Shown: piece by piece, positions 1 through 6,863 of the stretch
How the letters are laid out: each line of letters opens with the position of its first letter
Numbering within the stretch: the first letter of the stretch is position 1
Source: an uncultured Collinsella sp.
GTDB taxonomy: Bacteria; Actinomycetota; Coriobacteriia; Coriobacteriales; Coriobacteriaceae
Direction: 5' to 3'
Assembly (NCBI GenBank): GCA_905197585.1
Contig: CAJJZO010000094.1
Span: 1-6,992 of the forward strand
Length of the DNA stretch: 6,992 nucleotides
Notes under the pieces: model-generated
Seen by the model: only the letters and a program-made list of their open reading frames with translations
Database searches by the model: none
What the model was told of the DNA's origin: nothing
Position numbers and translations under genes: made by a program

Positions 1-1
1 T

Positions 2-26
2 CGAAGACCACATTAAGTGGTCTTCG
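2..26. repeat. perfect hairpin at the left window edge
   Basis: A 10-bp perfect inverted repeat (CGAAGACCAC / GTGGTCTTCG) encloses a 5-base loop. No T-run follows on the plus strand. On the minus strand the sequence that would follow the hairpin lies outside the window, so a leftward terminator or attenuator cannot be tested here. It could equally end a rightward-pointing gene beyond the edge only if U-richness is not needed, which is less likely. The structure is plain; its role is not. Confidence 0.5.
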
Positions 27-162
27 GCTCGTGCGGAATCTACGAAAATCGGGCCTACATTCCTCCCCTTAGGTATCGATTACTTCAGTCTGATATGACT
101 TCGCTGAGGCTTAAACAAACACACAGAATAACACAGGTAGTTGGGGTTATTGCGTATATATA
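27..162 (-). other. gene-free leader-like region downstream of clpX
   Basis: No open frame of useful length has a credible start here. On the minus strand there is an extended -10 candidate (TGT then TATTCT, at 125-133, 4 of 6 matches to consensus) with no convincing -35. Further left, at about 61-71, is a strong Shine-Dalgarno-like run (AAGGGGAGG). The only start codon close behind it is an ATG that is immediately followed by TAG. The stretch is AT-richer than the genes around it. Together with the hairpin at 2-26 it reads as a 5' leader of a leftward gene beyond the window, which is inference. Confidence 0.25.
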
Positions 163-198
163 AAATAGCCTCCAACCGCGGGTGGTCGGAGGCTATTT
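163..198 (-). terminator. intrinsic terminator of clpX
   Basis: An 11-bp perfect stem (AAATAGCCTCC at 163-173 with GGAGGCTATTT at 188-198) has a 14-base loop, inside which a further 3-bp ACC/GGT pairing is possible. Read on the minus strand it ends in TATTTT followed by alternating TA, giving a U-rich tail. It begins 21 bases after the clpX stop codon, the expected place for the end of the tig-clpP-clpX unit. The plus-strand reading has a shorter T-run, so weak bidirectional action is possible. Confidence 0.85.
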
Positions 199-219
199 GC
201 AAGCACGTTTTTGGCTGGT

Positions 220-1632
220 TTACCCGTAGATGCGTTGGGGCTGTTCTTCGCCCTTTACGGAGGCTTCGGTCACGATGACCTTAGTGACGCCCTCCTCACT
301 GGGCAGATCGAACATCGTCTGCTGCAGCACGTCCTCGCAGATGGAGCGCAGGCCGCGGGCGCCGGTCTTGCGAGCAAGCGCCATGCGGGCGATCTCGTGC
401 AGGGCGGCATCCTCAAACTCAAGCTCAACGTCCTCGAGCTGGAACATCTTGCGGTACTGACGCACCACGGCATTCTTGGGCTCGGTCAGAATCGACACCA
501 AGTCGTCCTCGTCAAGCGCCTGCGTCTGGGTGACAACGGGCGTACGGCCCACGAACTCGGGAATCATGCCAAAGGCGTTGAGGTCCTGCGGGAGCACCTG
601 ACGCAGCAGGTCGTTCTCGTCGACCGAGGTGGGGCCGGCGATCTCGGAGTTAAAGCCCACGCCCTTGTTGCCCACGCGGTCGGCGATGATCTTGTCCAGA
701 CCCACAAAGGCACCGCCGCAGATGAACAGGATGTTGGTCGTGTCGATCTGCAGAAGCTCCTGCTGGGGATGCTTGCGGCCGCCGGTGGGCGGAACGCTGG
801 CCACCGTGCCCTCAAGAATCTTAAGCAGCGCCTGCTGAACTCCCTCGCCCGACACATCGCGGGTGATGGAGAGGTTCTCGGCCTTGCGGGCGATCTTGTC
901 GATCTCGTCCACGTAGATAATGCCAACCTGCGCGCGCTCGATATCGCCATCGGCGGCGTTGATGAGCTTGAGCAGGATGTTCTCCACGTCCTCGCCCACA
1001 TAGCCGGCCTCGGTGAGCGCGGTGGCATCGGCGATGGCAAACGGCACCTCGAGGATGCGCGCGAGCGTCTGGGCAAGCAGCGTCTTACCGGTACCGGTGG
1101 GGCCGAGCAGCAAAATGTTGGACTTGGCGAGCTCCACCTCGTCCATATCATCGTCGAGCTGGCCGCCCATGCCCGAAGCCTCGTCAAAGGCCGAAAGCGC
1201 AGCGCCGCCCTCGATCACGCGGCGATAATGGTTGTACACGGCAACCGACATGGCGCGCTTGGCGTCCTCCTGACCCATAACATAGGCCGAAAGCTCGTCA
1301 TAGATCTCGTGCGGCGTCGGCACATGCGTGATGACCTGGCGGTCGTCCTCCAGCTCAAAACCCTCGGTCTCGGGGTCCACGGCGGGCTGAGATGCAGCCT
1401 GGCCGTGGTCGTTGAGGAAGCCCGGCAGCTTGCCGTTGCGGGCGGCGTCCATAAAGTCCGAAGCCAGCGACTCCTCCAAGATCTCGGAGCAGGCGGCGAC
1501 ACACTCGTCGCAGATAAAGATGTTGGTAGGGCCCTTTACAAGACGGCGAACCTGCCCCTGCTCTTTTCCGCAGAAGGAGCAGCGGATGGGGTTGCCGTTC
1601 TCGTCAAAGTTGTCCTGCATGTTTCCTGCCAT
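220..1632 (-). CDS. clpX: ClpX, ATP-dependent unfoldase subunit of the Clp protease
   Basis: 470-residue AAA+ unfoldase that recognises cytoplasmic substrates, unfolds them with ATP and threads them into ClpP. The N-terminal zinc-binding domain has four cysteines at 18, 21, 41 and 44. Walker A is GPTGTGKT (177-184), the pore-1 loop GYVGED (210-215), Walker B IIYVDE (238-243), and the RKH substrate loop lies at 286-288. The ClpP-docking loop appears as VGF (325-327) in place of the usual IGF. The C-terminal small domain has the sensor-2 stretch [10 protein letters not shown]. The ATG start lies one base after the clpP stop and has AAGGA eight bases upstream (1641-1645), inside the end of clpP, so translation is probably coupled. 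A second ATG four codons in is possible. Between the AAA+ N-terminal helix and Walker A there is an acidic insert (about 142-168) longer than in E. coli ClpX. Family assignment is certain. Confidence 0.98.
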   Translation of the reverse strand: MAGNMQDNFDENGNPIRCSFCGKEQGQVRRLVKGPTNIFICDECVAACSEILEESLASDFMDAARNGKLPGFLNDHGQAASQPAVDPETEGFELEDDRQVITHVPTPHEIYDELSAYVMGQEDAKRAMSVAVYNHYRRVIEGGAALSAFDEASGMGGQLDDDMDEVELAKSNILLLGPTGTGKTLLAQTLARILEVPFAIADATALTEAGYVGEDVENILLKLINAADGDIERAQVGIIYVDEIDKIARKAENLSITRDVSGEGVQQALLKILEGTVASVPPTGGRKHPQQELLQIDTTNILFICGGAFVGLDKIIADRVGNKGVGFNSEIAGPTSVDENDLLRQVLPQDLNAFGMIPEFVGRTPVVTQTQALDEDDLVSILTEPKNAVVRQYRKMFQLEDVELEFEDAALHEIARMALARKTGARGLRSICEDVLQQTMFDLPSEEGVTKVIVTEASVKGEEQPQRIYG

Positions 1633-1633
1633 C

Positions 1634-2254
1634 TTAGGCGTCCTTCGCGGCGAGATCGCGCGAGGTGACGATACGGTCGATCAGACCGTAGTCGAGGGCC
1701 TCGGCAGCGGTCAGGTAGTTGTCGCGCTCGGTATCGGCCTGGACCTTCTCGATCGGCTGGCCCGATGCGTCGGACAGGATCTGGTTGAGTTCGCGACGGG
1801 TCTTCTTGATCTCCTCGGCAACAATCTCAATCTCGGTCTGCTGGCCCTGGGCACCGCCGCTGGGCTGGTGAATCATGACCTTGGAGTGCGGCAGGCAGAA
1901 GCGCTTGCCCTTGGCGCCGGCCGAAAGCAGCACGGCAGCCATAGACGCGGCCATACCCACACAAATGGTGGAAACCTGCGGCTTGATAAAGTTCATAGTG
2001 TCAAGAATCGCCAGACCGGAGTAGACCTCGCCGCCGGGCGAATTGATGTAGAGCGAGATATCCTTCTCGGCATCTTGGCTCTCAAGATGCAGCAGCTGGG
2101 CAACGACCAGGTTGGCACTGACGGAGTTGATCTCCTCGCCTAAGAAGATGATGCGGTCGTTGAGCAGGCGCGAATAGATATCGTAGCTGCGCTCGCCGCG
2201 CGGCGTCTGCTCGATAACGTATGGCACGAGGGCGGAATCGAACTTAGCGATCAT
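1634..2254 (-). CDS. clpP: ClpP, proteolytic subunit of the Clp protease
   Basis: 206-residue serine peptidase that assembles into the tetradecameric degradation chamber and works with ClpX encoded next door. The catalytic triad is visible as Ser104 (GMAASMAA), His129 (MIHQP) and Asp178 (DTERD). All three are shifted by seven from the E. coli precursor numbering, so the fold is collinear. The N-terminal axial loop region [11 protein letters not shown] is typical; cleavage or processing near Ala8 is possible, as in E. coli. I chose the ATG at 2254 because GGAG (2261-2264) lies six bases upstream and the resulting protein starts like its relatives. In-frame ATGs at 2260 and 2266 and a TTG at 2284 lie upstream but have poorer ribosome sites. 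The hydrophobic-pocket and dimer-handle regions look intact. The gene ends in TAA one base before clpX. Confidence 0.97.
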   Translation of the reverse strand: MIAKFDSALVPYVIEQTPRGERSYDIYSRLLNDRIIFLGEEINSVSANLVVAQLLHLESQDAEKDISLYINSPGGEVYSGLAILDTMNFIKPQVSTICVGMAASMAAVLLSAGAKGKRFCLPHSKVMIHQPSGGAQGQQTEIEIVAEEIKKTRRELNQILSDASGQPIEKVQADTERDNYLTAAEALDYGLIDRIVTSRDLAAKDA

Positions 2255-2300
2255 ACGCATCTCCATTTCTCTCTTGCGGACCAAATTGGTTCTAGATAAA

Positions 2301-2341
2301 CGTACGGTGCCCGCATGCTATGCATTGGCTGGCACCGTACG
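2301..2341 (-). terminator. 11-bp inverted repeat between tig and clpP, possible partial terminator
   Basis: CGTACGGTGCC (2301-2311) and GGCACCGTACG (2331-2341) pair perfectly across a 19-base loop. On the minus strand the hairpin is followed by TTTATCT, a short and imperfect U-run. It lies 76 bases after the tig stop and 46 bases before the clpP start. It could be a leaky terminator or attenuator, an mRNA-processing or stability element, or a protein-binding site. A smaller inverted repeat (ACCGG/CCGGT, 2347-2360) sits beside it. No CIRCE or HAIR heat-shock operator is recognisable in this gap. Confidence 0.5.
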
Positions 2342-2417
2342 AAGCTACCGGATAACCGGTGTATAACTTTACCCCATCACGGGCGCACGCATGCGCTCGC
2401 GGGCAAGGTGGCGAGAA

Positions 2418-3716
2418 TTACTCGGCGTCCTTGGCGGTCTCGTCGACCTCGGTCACCTTGGCGTTCTCGACCAGGTGGTCGACGGCCTTGGAGCGACGGA
2501 TGGACTCGCGGACGGCAGGCATACGGCCATCGGCGATGAACTCGGCCTTGGAAGCCTCGACGTCCTTGACGCCGGCCTTCTCGAACTCGGCGTTGATGTC
2601 GTCCTCGGTGACCTCGATCTTGAGCTCACGGGCGAGGGCGTCCAGAGCCAGGGACTCACGGGCAACGTCGTTGGCCTGCTTGTGCAGGTCGCCGATGAAC
2701 TGCTCCATGGTCAGACCGGAAGCGGGCAGCCAGGTGTCCAGCGTCATGCCGCGGGCAGCGAGGTTGGACAGGAAGTTCTGGCCAAGCTCCTCAAAGACGG
2801 ACTGCTCGTAGTCGGCATCCATCTCGTCAAGCTGCAGGCGCTCGGCGAGAGCGGAGACGCAACGGTTCTCCTTCTCGGCCGGGAGGCGGGAAGCCTTGTC
2901 CTGCTCGATCTCGATCTTGATGGCGTCGCGCATAGCGTCGATGCTGTCGAAGCCAAAGTCGGACTTGACGAGCTCGTCGGTGAGCTCGGGGGTGTTGCGG
3001 ACCTTGATGCCCTTGACGGTGACCTCGACGGTGTGGGTCTCGGCCTCCTCGCCCTCCTCGACCTCGTCGGTCCAGGTAACGGTCTTGACGTCGTCAACGT
3101 TGGCACCGATCAGGGCCTCGTTGAACTCCTTGGGGTTGCTGTCGCTACCGGCGATGAGCATGCGGCCCTCGGCAGCAAAGTTGTCGGCGTTCTCGACGGC
3201 CTTGAGGTCGACGGTGACGTAGTCCTCGGCCTCGACGGCGCGACCCTCGACGTCCTCGAAGGTGGCACGGTAGTTGAGGAGCATCTCGACCTGGTTGTTG
3301 ATCTCGGACTCGGTGACCTCCGCAGGGGGCATCTCGATCTCGACGGCGTCGAAGGAGGAGAGCTCAGCGGCAGGACGCAGGGAGAACTCAACGGTGTAGG
3401 TGTAGTCCTCGTGATCCTTGGCGAGGTCGAGCTCCTTGTAGTCACCGCTCTTGGTGGGGACGATGTCCAGCTCGTTGAGGACGGCGGGCTCGTTGGCGGC
3501 GATCAGGTCGTTGGTGGCCTGAGCGAGGGTAGCCTCGGCGCCAAGAGCGGAGTCGATGACCGGACGGGGGGCCTTACCGGCGCGGAAGCCCGGGAAGCGG
3601 TACTTCTTGGCGGTGTCCTTGTAGGCCTTCTTGATCGCGGCGTCGACGTCGGCGGCCGGGATGGTGACCGTAGCGGTGAGCTTGGCGTCCTTGACGTCAG
3701 AAGCGGTGATGTTCAA
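2418..3716 (-). CDS. tig: trigger factor, ribosome-associated chaperone
   Basis: Trigger factor binds the ribosome near the peptide exit and shields nascent chains. With the TTG start at 3716 the protein is 432 residues. The ribosome-docking motif GFRAGK is at 43-48, placing Phe44-Arg45 at the same numbers as in E. coli. The central FKBP-like domain covers roughly 150-240, then the long helical C-terminal domain begins near PELTDE (243). The usual loop around the prolyl isomerase pocket is altered (about 185-210), so isomerase activity may be weak or absent. The start is set by AGGAGG at 3723-3728, six bases before TTG. A GTG at 3719 is three bases from it. An ATG at 3731 and further codons upstream would place the ribosome site inside the coding region. 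Gene order tig-clpP-clpX is widely conserved. The C-terminus is acidic and ends TAKDAE. Confidence 0.95.
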   Translation of the reverse strand: MNITASDVKDAKLTATVTIPAADVDAAIKKAYKDTAKKYRFPGFRAGKAPRPVIDSALGAEATLAQATNDLIAANEPAVLNELDIVPTKSGDYKELDLAKDHEDYTYTVEFSLRPAAELSSFDAVEIEMPPAEVTESEINNQVEMLLNYRATFEDVEGRAVEAEDYVTVDLKAVENADNFAAEGRMLIAGSDSNPKEFNEALIGANVDDVKTVTWTDEVEEGEEAETHTVEVTVKGIKVRNTPELTDELVKSDFGFDSIDAMRDAIKIEIEQDKASRLPAEKENRCVSALAERLQLDEMDADYEQSVFEELGQNFLSNLAARGMTLDTWLPASGLTMEQFIGDLHKQANDVARESLALDALARELKIEVTEDDINAEFEKAGVKDVEASKAEFIADGRMPAVRESIRRSKAVDHLVENAKVTEVDETAKDAE

Positions 3717-3722
3717 CACGTT

Positions 3723-3728
3723 CCTCCT
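3723..3728 (-). promoter_or_regulatory. ribosome binding site that decides the tig start
   Basis: A full AGGAGG lies six bases before the TTG at 3716 and three before the GTG at 3719. The longer reading that starts at ATG 3731 would translate these same bases as Arg-Arg and has no ribosome site of its own. Confidence 0.75.
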
Positions 3729-3740
3729 CATACTGCCCAG

Positions 3741-3770
3741 CTTATCTGAGGTGCTGGTACCTTTATGCAA
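3741..3770 (-). promoter_or_regulatory. candidate promoter for tig
   Basis: On the minus strand TTGCAT (3765-3770) and GATAAG (3741-3746) are spaced by 18 bases. The -10 matches four of six consensus positions and the -35 has the TTG core. A start near 3734 would leave a leader of under 20 bases that just includes the ribosome site. This is weak pattern evidence, and tig may instead be read through from the tRNA. Confidence 0.25.
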
Positions 3771-3779
3771 CAAAGAGTC

Positions 3780-3799
3780 GCGACGGCCGAAGCCGACGC
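3780..3799 (-). terminator. cUUCGg hairpin after tRNA-Leu
   Basis: On the minus strand GCG and CGGC pair with GCCG and CGC around a TTCG tetraloop closed by C-G, with one T-T mismatch. It is followed by GACTCTTTGTTG, a modest U-rich stretch. It starts nine bases after the encoded CCA. It may terminate the tRNA transcript or mark the 3' trailer for processing if tRNA and tig share a transcript. A competing short hairpin (ACGCA/TGCGT, 3796-3807) overlaps it. Confidence 0.5.
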
Positions 3800-3807
3800 A
3801 GATGCGT

Positions 3808-3891
3808 TGGTGCGGGCGAAAGGACTCGAACCTTCACGGGAATCCCACCAGAACCTAAATCTGGCGCGTCTGCCAATTCCGCCACGCCCGC
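3808..3891 (-). tRNA. tRNA-Leu(UAG)
   Basis: An 84-base cloverleaf including an encoded CCA (3808-3810). The acceptor stem GCGGGCG/CGCCCGC is perfect with discriminator A. The D region holds AATTGGCAGA. The anticodon stem CCAGA/TCTGG encloses the loop TTTAGGT, giving anticodon TAG, which reads CUA and other CUN leucine codons. The variable arm (TGGGATTCCCGT) is long and self-pairing, as expected of a class II leucine tRNA. The T arm is GAAGG, TTCGAGT, CCTTT with one G-T pair. It sits between the hydroxylase terminator and tig, in the same direction. Confidence 0.97.
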
Positions 3892-3910
3892 ATGAGCGCA
3901 CAGACTAGGA

Positions 3911-3919
3911 ATGATAGCA
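3911..3919 (-). promoter_or_regulatory. extended -10 element, probable tRNA-Leu promoter
   Basis: On the minus strand TGC precedes TATCAT (five of six matches to TATAAT), forming an extended -10. Transcription would start near 3904, about a dozen bases before the mature tRNA 5' end. No consensus -35 is visible at the usual distance, which is tolerated for extended -10 promoters. Confidence 0.5.
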
Positions 3920-3977
3920 GATACGAACGGCAAGCGCACGCACACCTTTTACAAGCTCACGACCTCACCACGAGTGC

Positions 3978-4002
3978 AAAAGGCGGGACGAGTTGCCCCG
4001 CC
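3978..4002 (-). terminator. intrinsic terminator of the molybdenum hydroxylase gene
   Basis: On the minus strand GGCGGGG and TCCCGCC pair over seven positions (last one G-T) around a 7-base loop, followed directly by TTTT. An additional upstream GGCGGG copy (about 4002-4007) gives an alternative partner for the same 3' arm. It starts 29 bases after the hydroxylase stop codon and separates that unit from tRNA-Leu. Confidence 0.75.
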
Positions 4003-4031
4003 CCGCCAATTACGACTTGTTCGCTGACCTG

Positions 4032-6863
4032 TTACTCCCCCAGCAGGGCCTTCTCGGGCGTGATCGGCAGCGAGCGAACCTGGTGGCCGGTGGCGTGTGC
4101 CACGGCCGAGGCCACGGCGGCGAGCGGCGTGTTGATGACGACCTCACCGATCGACTTGGCGCCAAACGGGCCCGTCGGCTCGTAGCTCGGCTCAAAGGCC
4201 ACGCGAATACTGCCGATATCCAGGCGCGTGGGCAGCTTGTAGCTCATAAAGTTGCCGGTGCGCAGACGGCCGCGCTCATCATGCTCGACGATTTCGTAGA
4301 GCGCGTGGCCGATACCCTGGGCAATGCCGCCCTCGGCCTGGACGCGCGCGAGCGCCTCGTTGATCACGGTGCCGCAGTCCACAGCCGCCGCGTAGTCCAC
4401 CACAGTCACCTTGCCGGTGGCCTTGTCGACCTCGACCTCGGCAATGCCGGCCATAAACGGCGGGGGCGAAACGGGCAGGCAGGCAGAGGCATGCGAGGTG
4501 AGCGCGTCGCCGCCTGCGATGTTCTTGACGCACAGGTTGGCAAAGTCGCGCAGCGTGAGGTAGCGGTTCTGCTCACGCGCGGCACGCTCGTCGGACAGGC
4601 GCACGTACTGACCATCAAAGACCACGTCGGCAGCGTCCACGTCCCACATCTGGGCGGCCTTGGCGCAGATCTTCTCACGCAGCTCGGTCGCGGCGTTCTT
4701 GGCGGCAAGGCCCGTCACGTACGTGCCCGAGCTCGCGTACGAGCCGGCATCAAACGGCGACACGTCGGTGTCCACGCCGCGCACCACGATCAGCGAGCTC
4801 TCAACGCCCAGCTCCTCGGCGGCAATCTGCGCCAGGATCGTGTCGACGCCCATGCCGTTATCGGTGGCGCCGGTGCCGATGGTAATGAATCCATCCTCTT
4901 CCAGGCGCATGTCGATGCCGGCGATATCCACGTTGGAGATGCCCGAGCCCTGCATGGTGAGCGCGCAGCCCAGAGCGCGCACGCGGTCGCCCAGGTCCAC
5001 GGCCAACGGCTTGTCGCGCCAGCCGATCATGTCCATCGCGCGCAGCAGGCAGCGGTCGAGCGCGCAGGCGTTGAGTTTCTCGTTGTAGTACTGCGGCATG
5101 ATCTCGCCCTCGCGCACGATGTTCTTAAGGCGCAGGTCGGCGGGGTCCATGTGCAGCATGTCGGCGAGCTCGTTGACGGCGCTCTCCACGGCAAACTGGC
5201 CCTGGGTGGCACCGTAGCCACGATACGCGCCGCCGCGGTTGGTATTGGTGTAGACGGCGTCCCAGCTAAAGCGGCTCGCCTTTACGTGGTTGTAGATGGG
5301 CAGGCTCTTATGACCCGAAAGGCCGATCGTCGTGGTGGCGTGCTCGCCGTACGCGCCGGCGTTGGACAGCGTATGCAGGTCGATGGCTGTAATGGTGCCG
5401 TCGTTCATGGCGCCCATCTTAACGGTCATCTGCATCTGGTGGCGCGAGTTGCCCGCGGTGATGGTCTCCTCGCGGGTGTAGCAGCAGTAGCTCGGACGGC
5501 CGGTCTGCTGCGTCACAAACGCAACGAAGATCTCACAGCAGCCCGTCTGCTTGGAGCCAAAGCCGCCGCCGATGCGCGGCTTAATGACCTGCACCTGCGA
5601 CTGCGGAATATCGAGCGACTGCGCGACCATGCGGCGCACGTGGAAGGGCACCTGAGTGGAGGTGGTCACCGAGATACGTCCAAATGCGTCGGTCGTCGCG
5701 AAGGCGCGGAAGGTCTCCATGGGCGCGGTCTGCGTGGCCTGGCTGGTGTAGGTGCGCTCAAAGACGATGTCGCTCTGGGCGAAGGCCTCGTCCAAGTCGC
5801 CAAAATCGCTGGTACCGCTGCACACCAGGTTACGAGCAACGTCGCCGCCCTGCGGGAACATAAAGGTCACGTCGCCCTCGGGGTGGACAACGATGTCGTT
5901 ATCGAGTGCCTGGGTAAAGTCGAGCAGCGGCTCGAGCACCTCATAGTCGACCTTAATGAGTTTGAGCGCCTTGTCGGCAGCCTCCTCGGTCTCGGCGGCG
6001 ACGATCGCCACTTCCTCGTTTTGGTAACGGACGAGGTTCTCGAGAATCAGGCGGTCGTAGGGACTCGGCTGCGGATAGCTCTGGCCGGCGATGGTAAAGC
6101 GGCGCTTGGGCACGTCCTCGTAGGTGTAGACGCCCACGACGCCCGGCACCTTAAGGGCGCGAGACGTGTCGATGGAGCGGATCTTGGCGCGGGCATAGGG
6201 GCTGCGCTTGAGCTTGACGATCAGGGCGCCGGCGGGCACCATATCGCCGGTGTAGACCGGACGACCCTCGAGCAGGGCCTTCGAGTCCTTCTTGGGCTGC
6301 TTGTGGGTGATCTGCTTGTAGGAGACGCCGTCAGAGCTCGTGTCGTTGACGGGCAGCTCGGGCATCTCAAAGCCAACCTGCACGCCGGACTCGTTGAGGA
6401 AGCGCACGATAGCGCGCAGCTGGCTCTCGTAGCCGCTGCAGCGGCAAAGGTTACCGGCAAGCTGACGTGAGAGCTCCTCACGCGTGGCGACGAGGCTCGG
6501 GTCCTCCTTGGCGGCGCGGGCAAGCGCCAGCACGTTCATGATAAGGCCGGGGGCGCAAAAACCGCACTGCTCGGCGCCTTCGGCAGCCATCGCACGGGCA
6601 AGCGCCTCGGACTCGGCCTTGAGGCCCTCGAGCGTGGTGATGGAGCGGCCCTCGACGCGCGCGGCGGGAACCGAGCAGCTCAGAACCGGGTCGCCATCGA
6701 GCCACACCGTGCACAGACCGCAGTTGGTGGTCTCGCAGGCGCAGCGCACCGACGCGCAACCCTGCTCTCGCAGCAACGCAAAGAGCATGGTGTCGGGGGC
6801 AATCTGAACCTTGACTTTGCGGCCGTTGAGCGTAAAGGAAAGATCGATGAGTTTGGTAGCCAT
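4032..6863 (-). CDS. fused iron-sulfur/molybdopterin subunit of a xanthine dehydrogenase-family molybdenum hydroxylase
   Basis: 943-residue enzyme expected to hydroxylate a purine-like or aldehyde substrate at a molybdopterin centre and pass electrons through two [2Fe-2S] clusters. The N-terminal plant-type ferredoxin domain has ligands Cys43, 48, 51 and 63. The helical second iron-sulfur domain has Cys100, 103, 140 and 142. After a linker (160-195) comes the a/b hammerhead domain (about 199-307), then the molybdopterin-binding regions with GGGFGSKQ (432-439), RGGAYRGYGATQ (543-554) and GPFGAKSIGE, whose Glu907 matches the catalytic base. Glu383 in PMET sits where xanthine oxidase has a substrate-contact Glu. 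No FAD domain and no signal peptide are present, so it is probably cytoplasmic and needs a separate flavoprotein. The layout resembles E. coli XdhD, and also the Desulfovibrio aldehyde oxidoreductase. The ATG is preceded by GAGG with seven bases spacing and overlaps the upstream stop by one base. The substrate cannot be told from sequence alone. Confidence 0.9.
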   Translation of the reverse strand: MATKLIDLSFTLNGRKVKVQIAPDTMLFALLREQGCASVRCACETTNCGLCTVWLDGDPVLSCSVPAARVEGRSITTLEGLKAESEALARAMAAEGAEQCGFCAPGLIMNVLALARAAKEDPSLVATREELSRQLAGNLCRCSGYESQLRAIVRFLNESGVQVGFEMPELPVNDTSSDGVSYKQITHKQPKKDSKALLEGRPVYTGDMVPAGALIVKLKRSPYARAKIRSIDTSRALKVPGVVGVYTYEDVPKRRFTIAGQSYPQPSPYDRLILENLVRYQNEEVAIVAAETEEAADKALKLIKVDYEVLEPLLDFTQALDNDIVVHPEGDVTFMFPQGGDVARNLVCSGTSDFGDLDEAFAQSDIVFERTYTSQATQTAPMETFRAFATTDAFGRISVTTSTQVPFHVRRMVAQSLDIPQSQVQVIKPRIGGGFGSKQTGCCEIFVAFVTQQTGRPSYCCYTREETITAGNSRHQMQMTVKMGAMNDGTITAIDLHTLSNAGAYGEHATTTIGLSGHKSLPIYNHVKASRFSWDAVYTNTNRGGAYRGYGATQGQFAVESAVNELADMLHMDPADLRLKNIVREGEIMPQYYNEKLNACALDRCLLRAMDMIGWRDKPLAVDLGDRVRALGCALTMQGSGISNVDIAGIDMRLEEDGFITIGTGATDNGMGVDTILAQIAAEELGVESSLIVVRGVDTDVSPFDAGSYASSGTYVTGLAAKNAATELREKICAKAAQMWDVDAADVVFDGQYVRLSDERAAREQNRYLTLRDFANLCVKNIAGGDALTSHASACLPVSPPPFMAGIAEVEVDKATGKVTVVDYAAAVDCGTVINEALARVQAEGGIAQGIGHALYEIVEHDERGRLRTGNFMSYKLPTRLDIGSIRVAFEPSYEPTGPFGAKSIGEVVINTPLAAVASAVAHATGHQVRSLPITPEKALLGE

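Noticed and set aside
174..187. T-box-like ACCGCGG/GGGTGG sequence in the clpX terminator loop
   Set aside because: The order and context do not match a T-box antiterminator, there is no specifier stem, and the bases are explained as the loop of the terminator.
211..1668. 485-codon open frame on the plus strand opposite clpX
   Set aside because: It is a shadow of clpX with the same compositional cause, has no ribosome site of note and no recognisable domain.
2255..2417. Heat-shock operator (CIRCE or HAIR type) upstream of clpP
   Set aside because: I looked for TTAGCACTC/GAGTGCTAA and CTTGAGT/ACTCAAG pairs in the gap and found neither.
2391..3749. 452-codon open frame on the plus strand opposite tig
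   Set aside because: The translation is a Gly-Leu-Val-Asp rich artefact of the tig codons read backward and no family motif is visible.
3763..3945. 60-codon minus-strand open frame with AGVAELADAPDLGSGG
   Set aside because: This is the well-known false translation of a leucine tRNA gene; the cloverleaf at 3808-3891 explains it.
3993..6470. 825-codon open frame on the plus strand opposite the molybdenum hydroxylase
   Set aside because: It lies wholly antisense to a gene with clear motifs. Strong G/C third-position bias commonly leaves the opposite frame free of stops. The translation is low-complexity (rich in Gly, Ala, Val, Leu, His, Arg) and shows no recognisable family motif.
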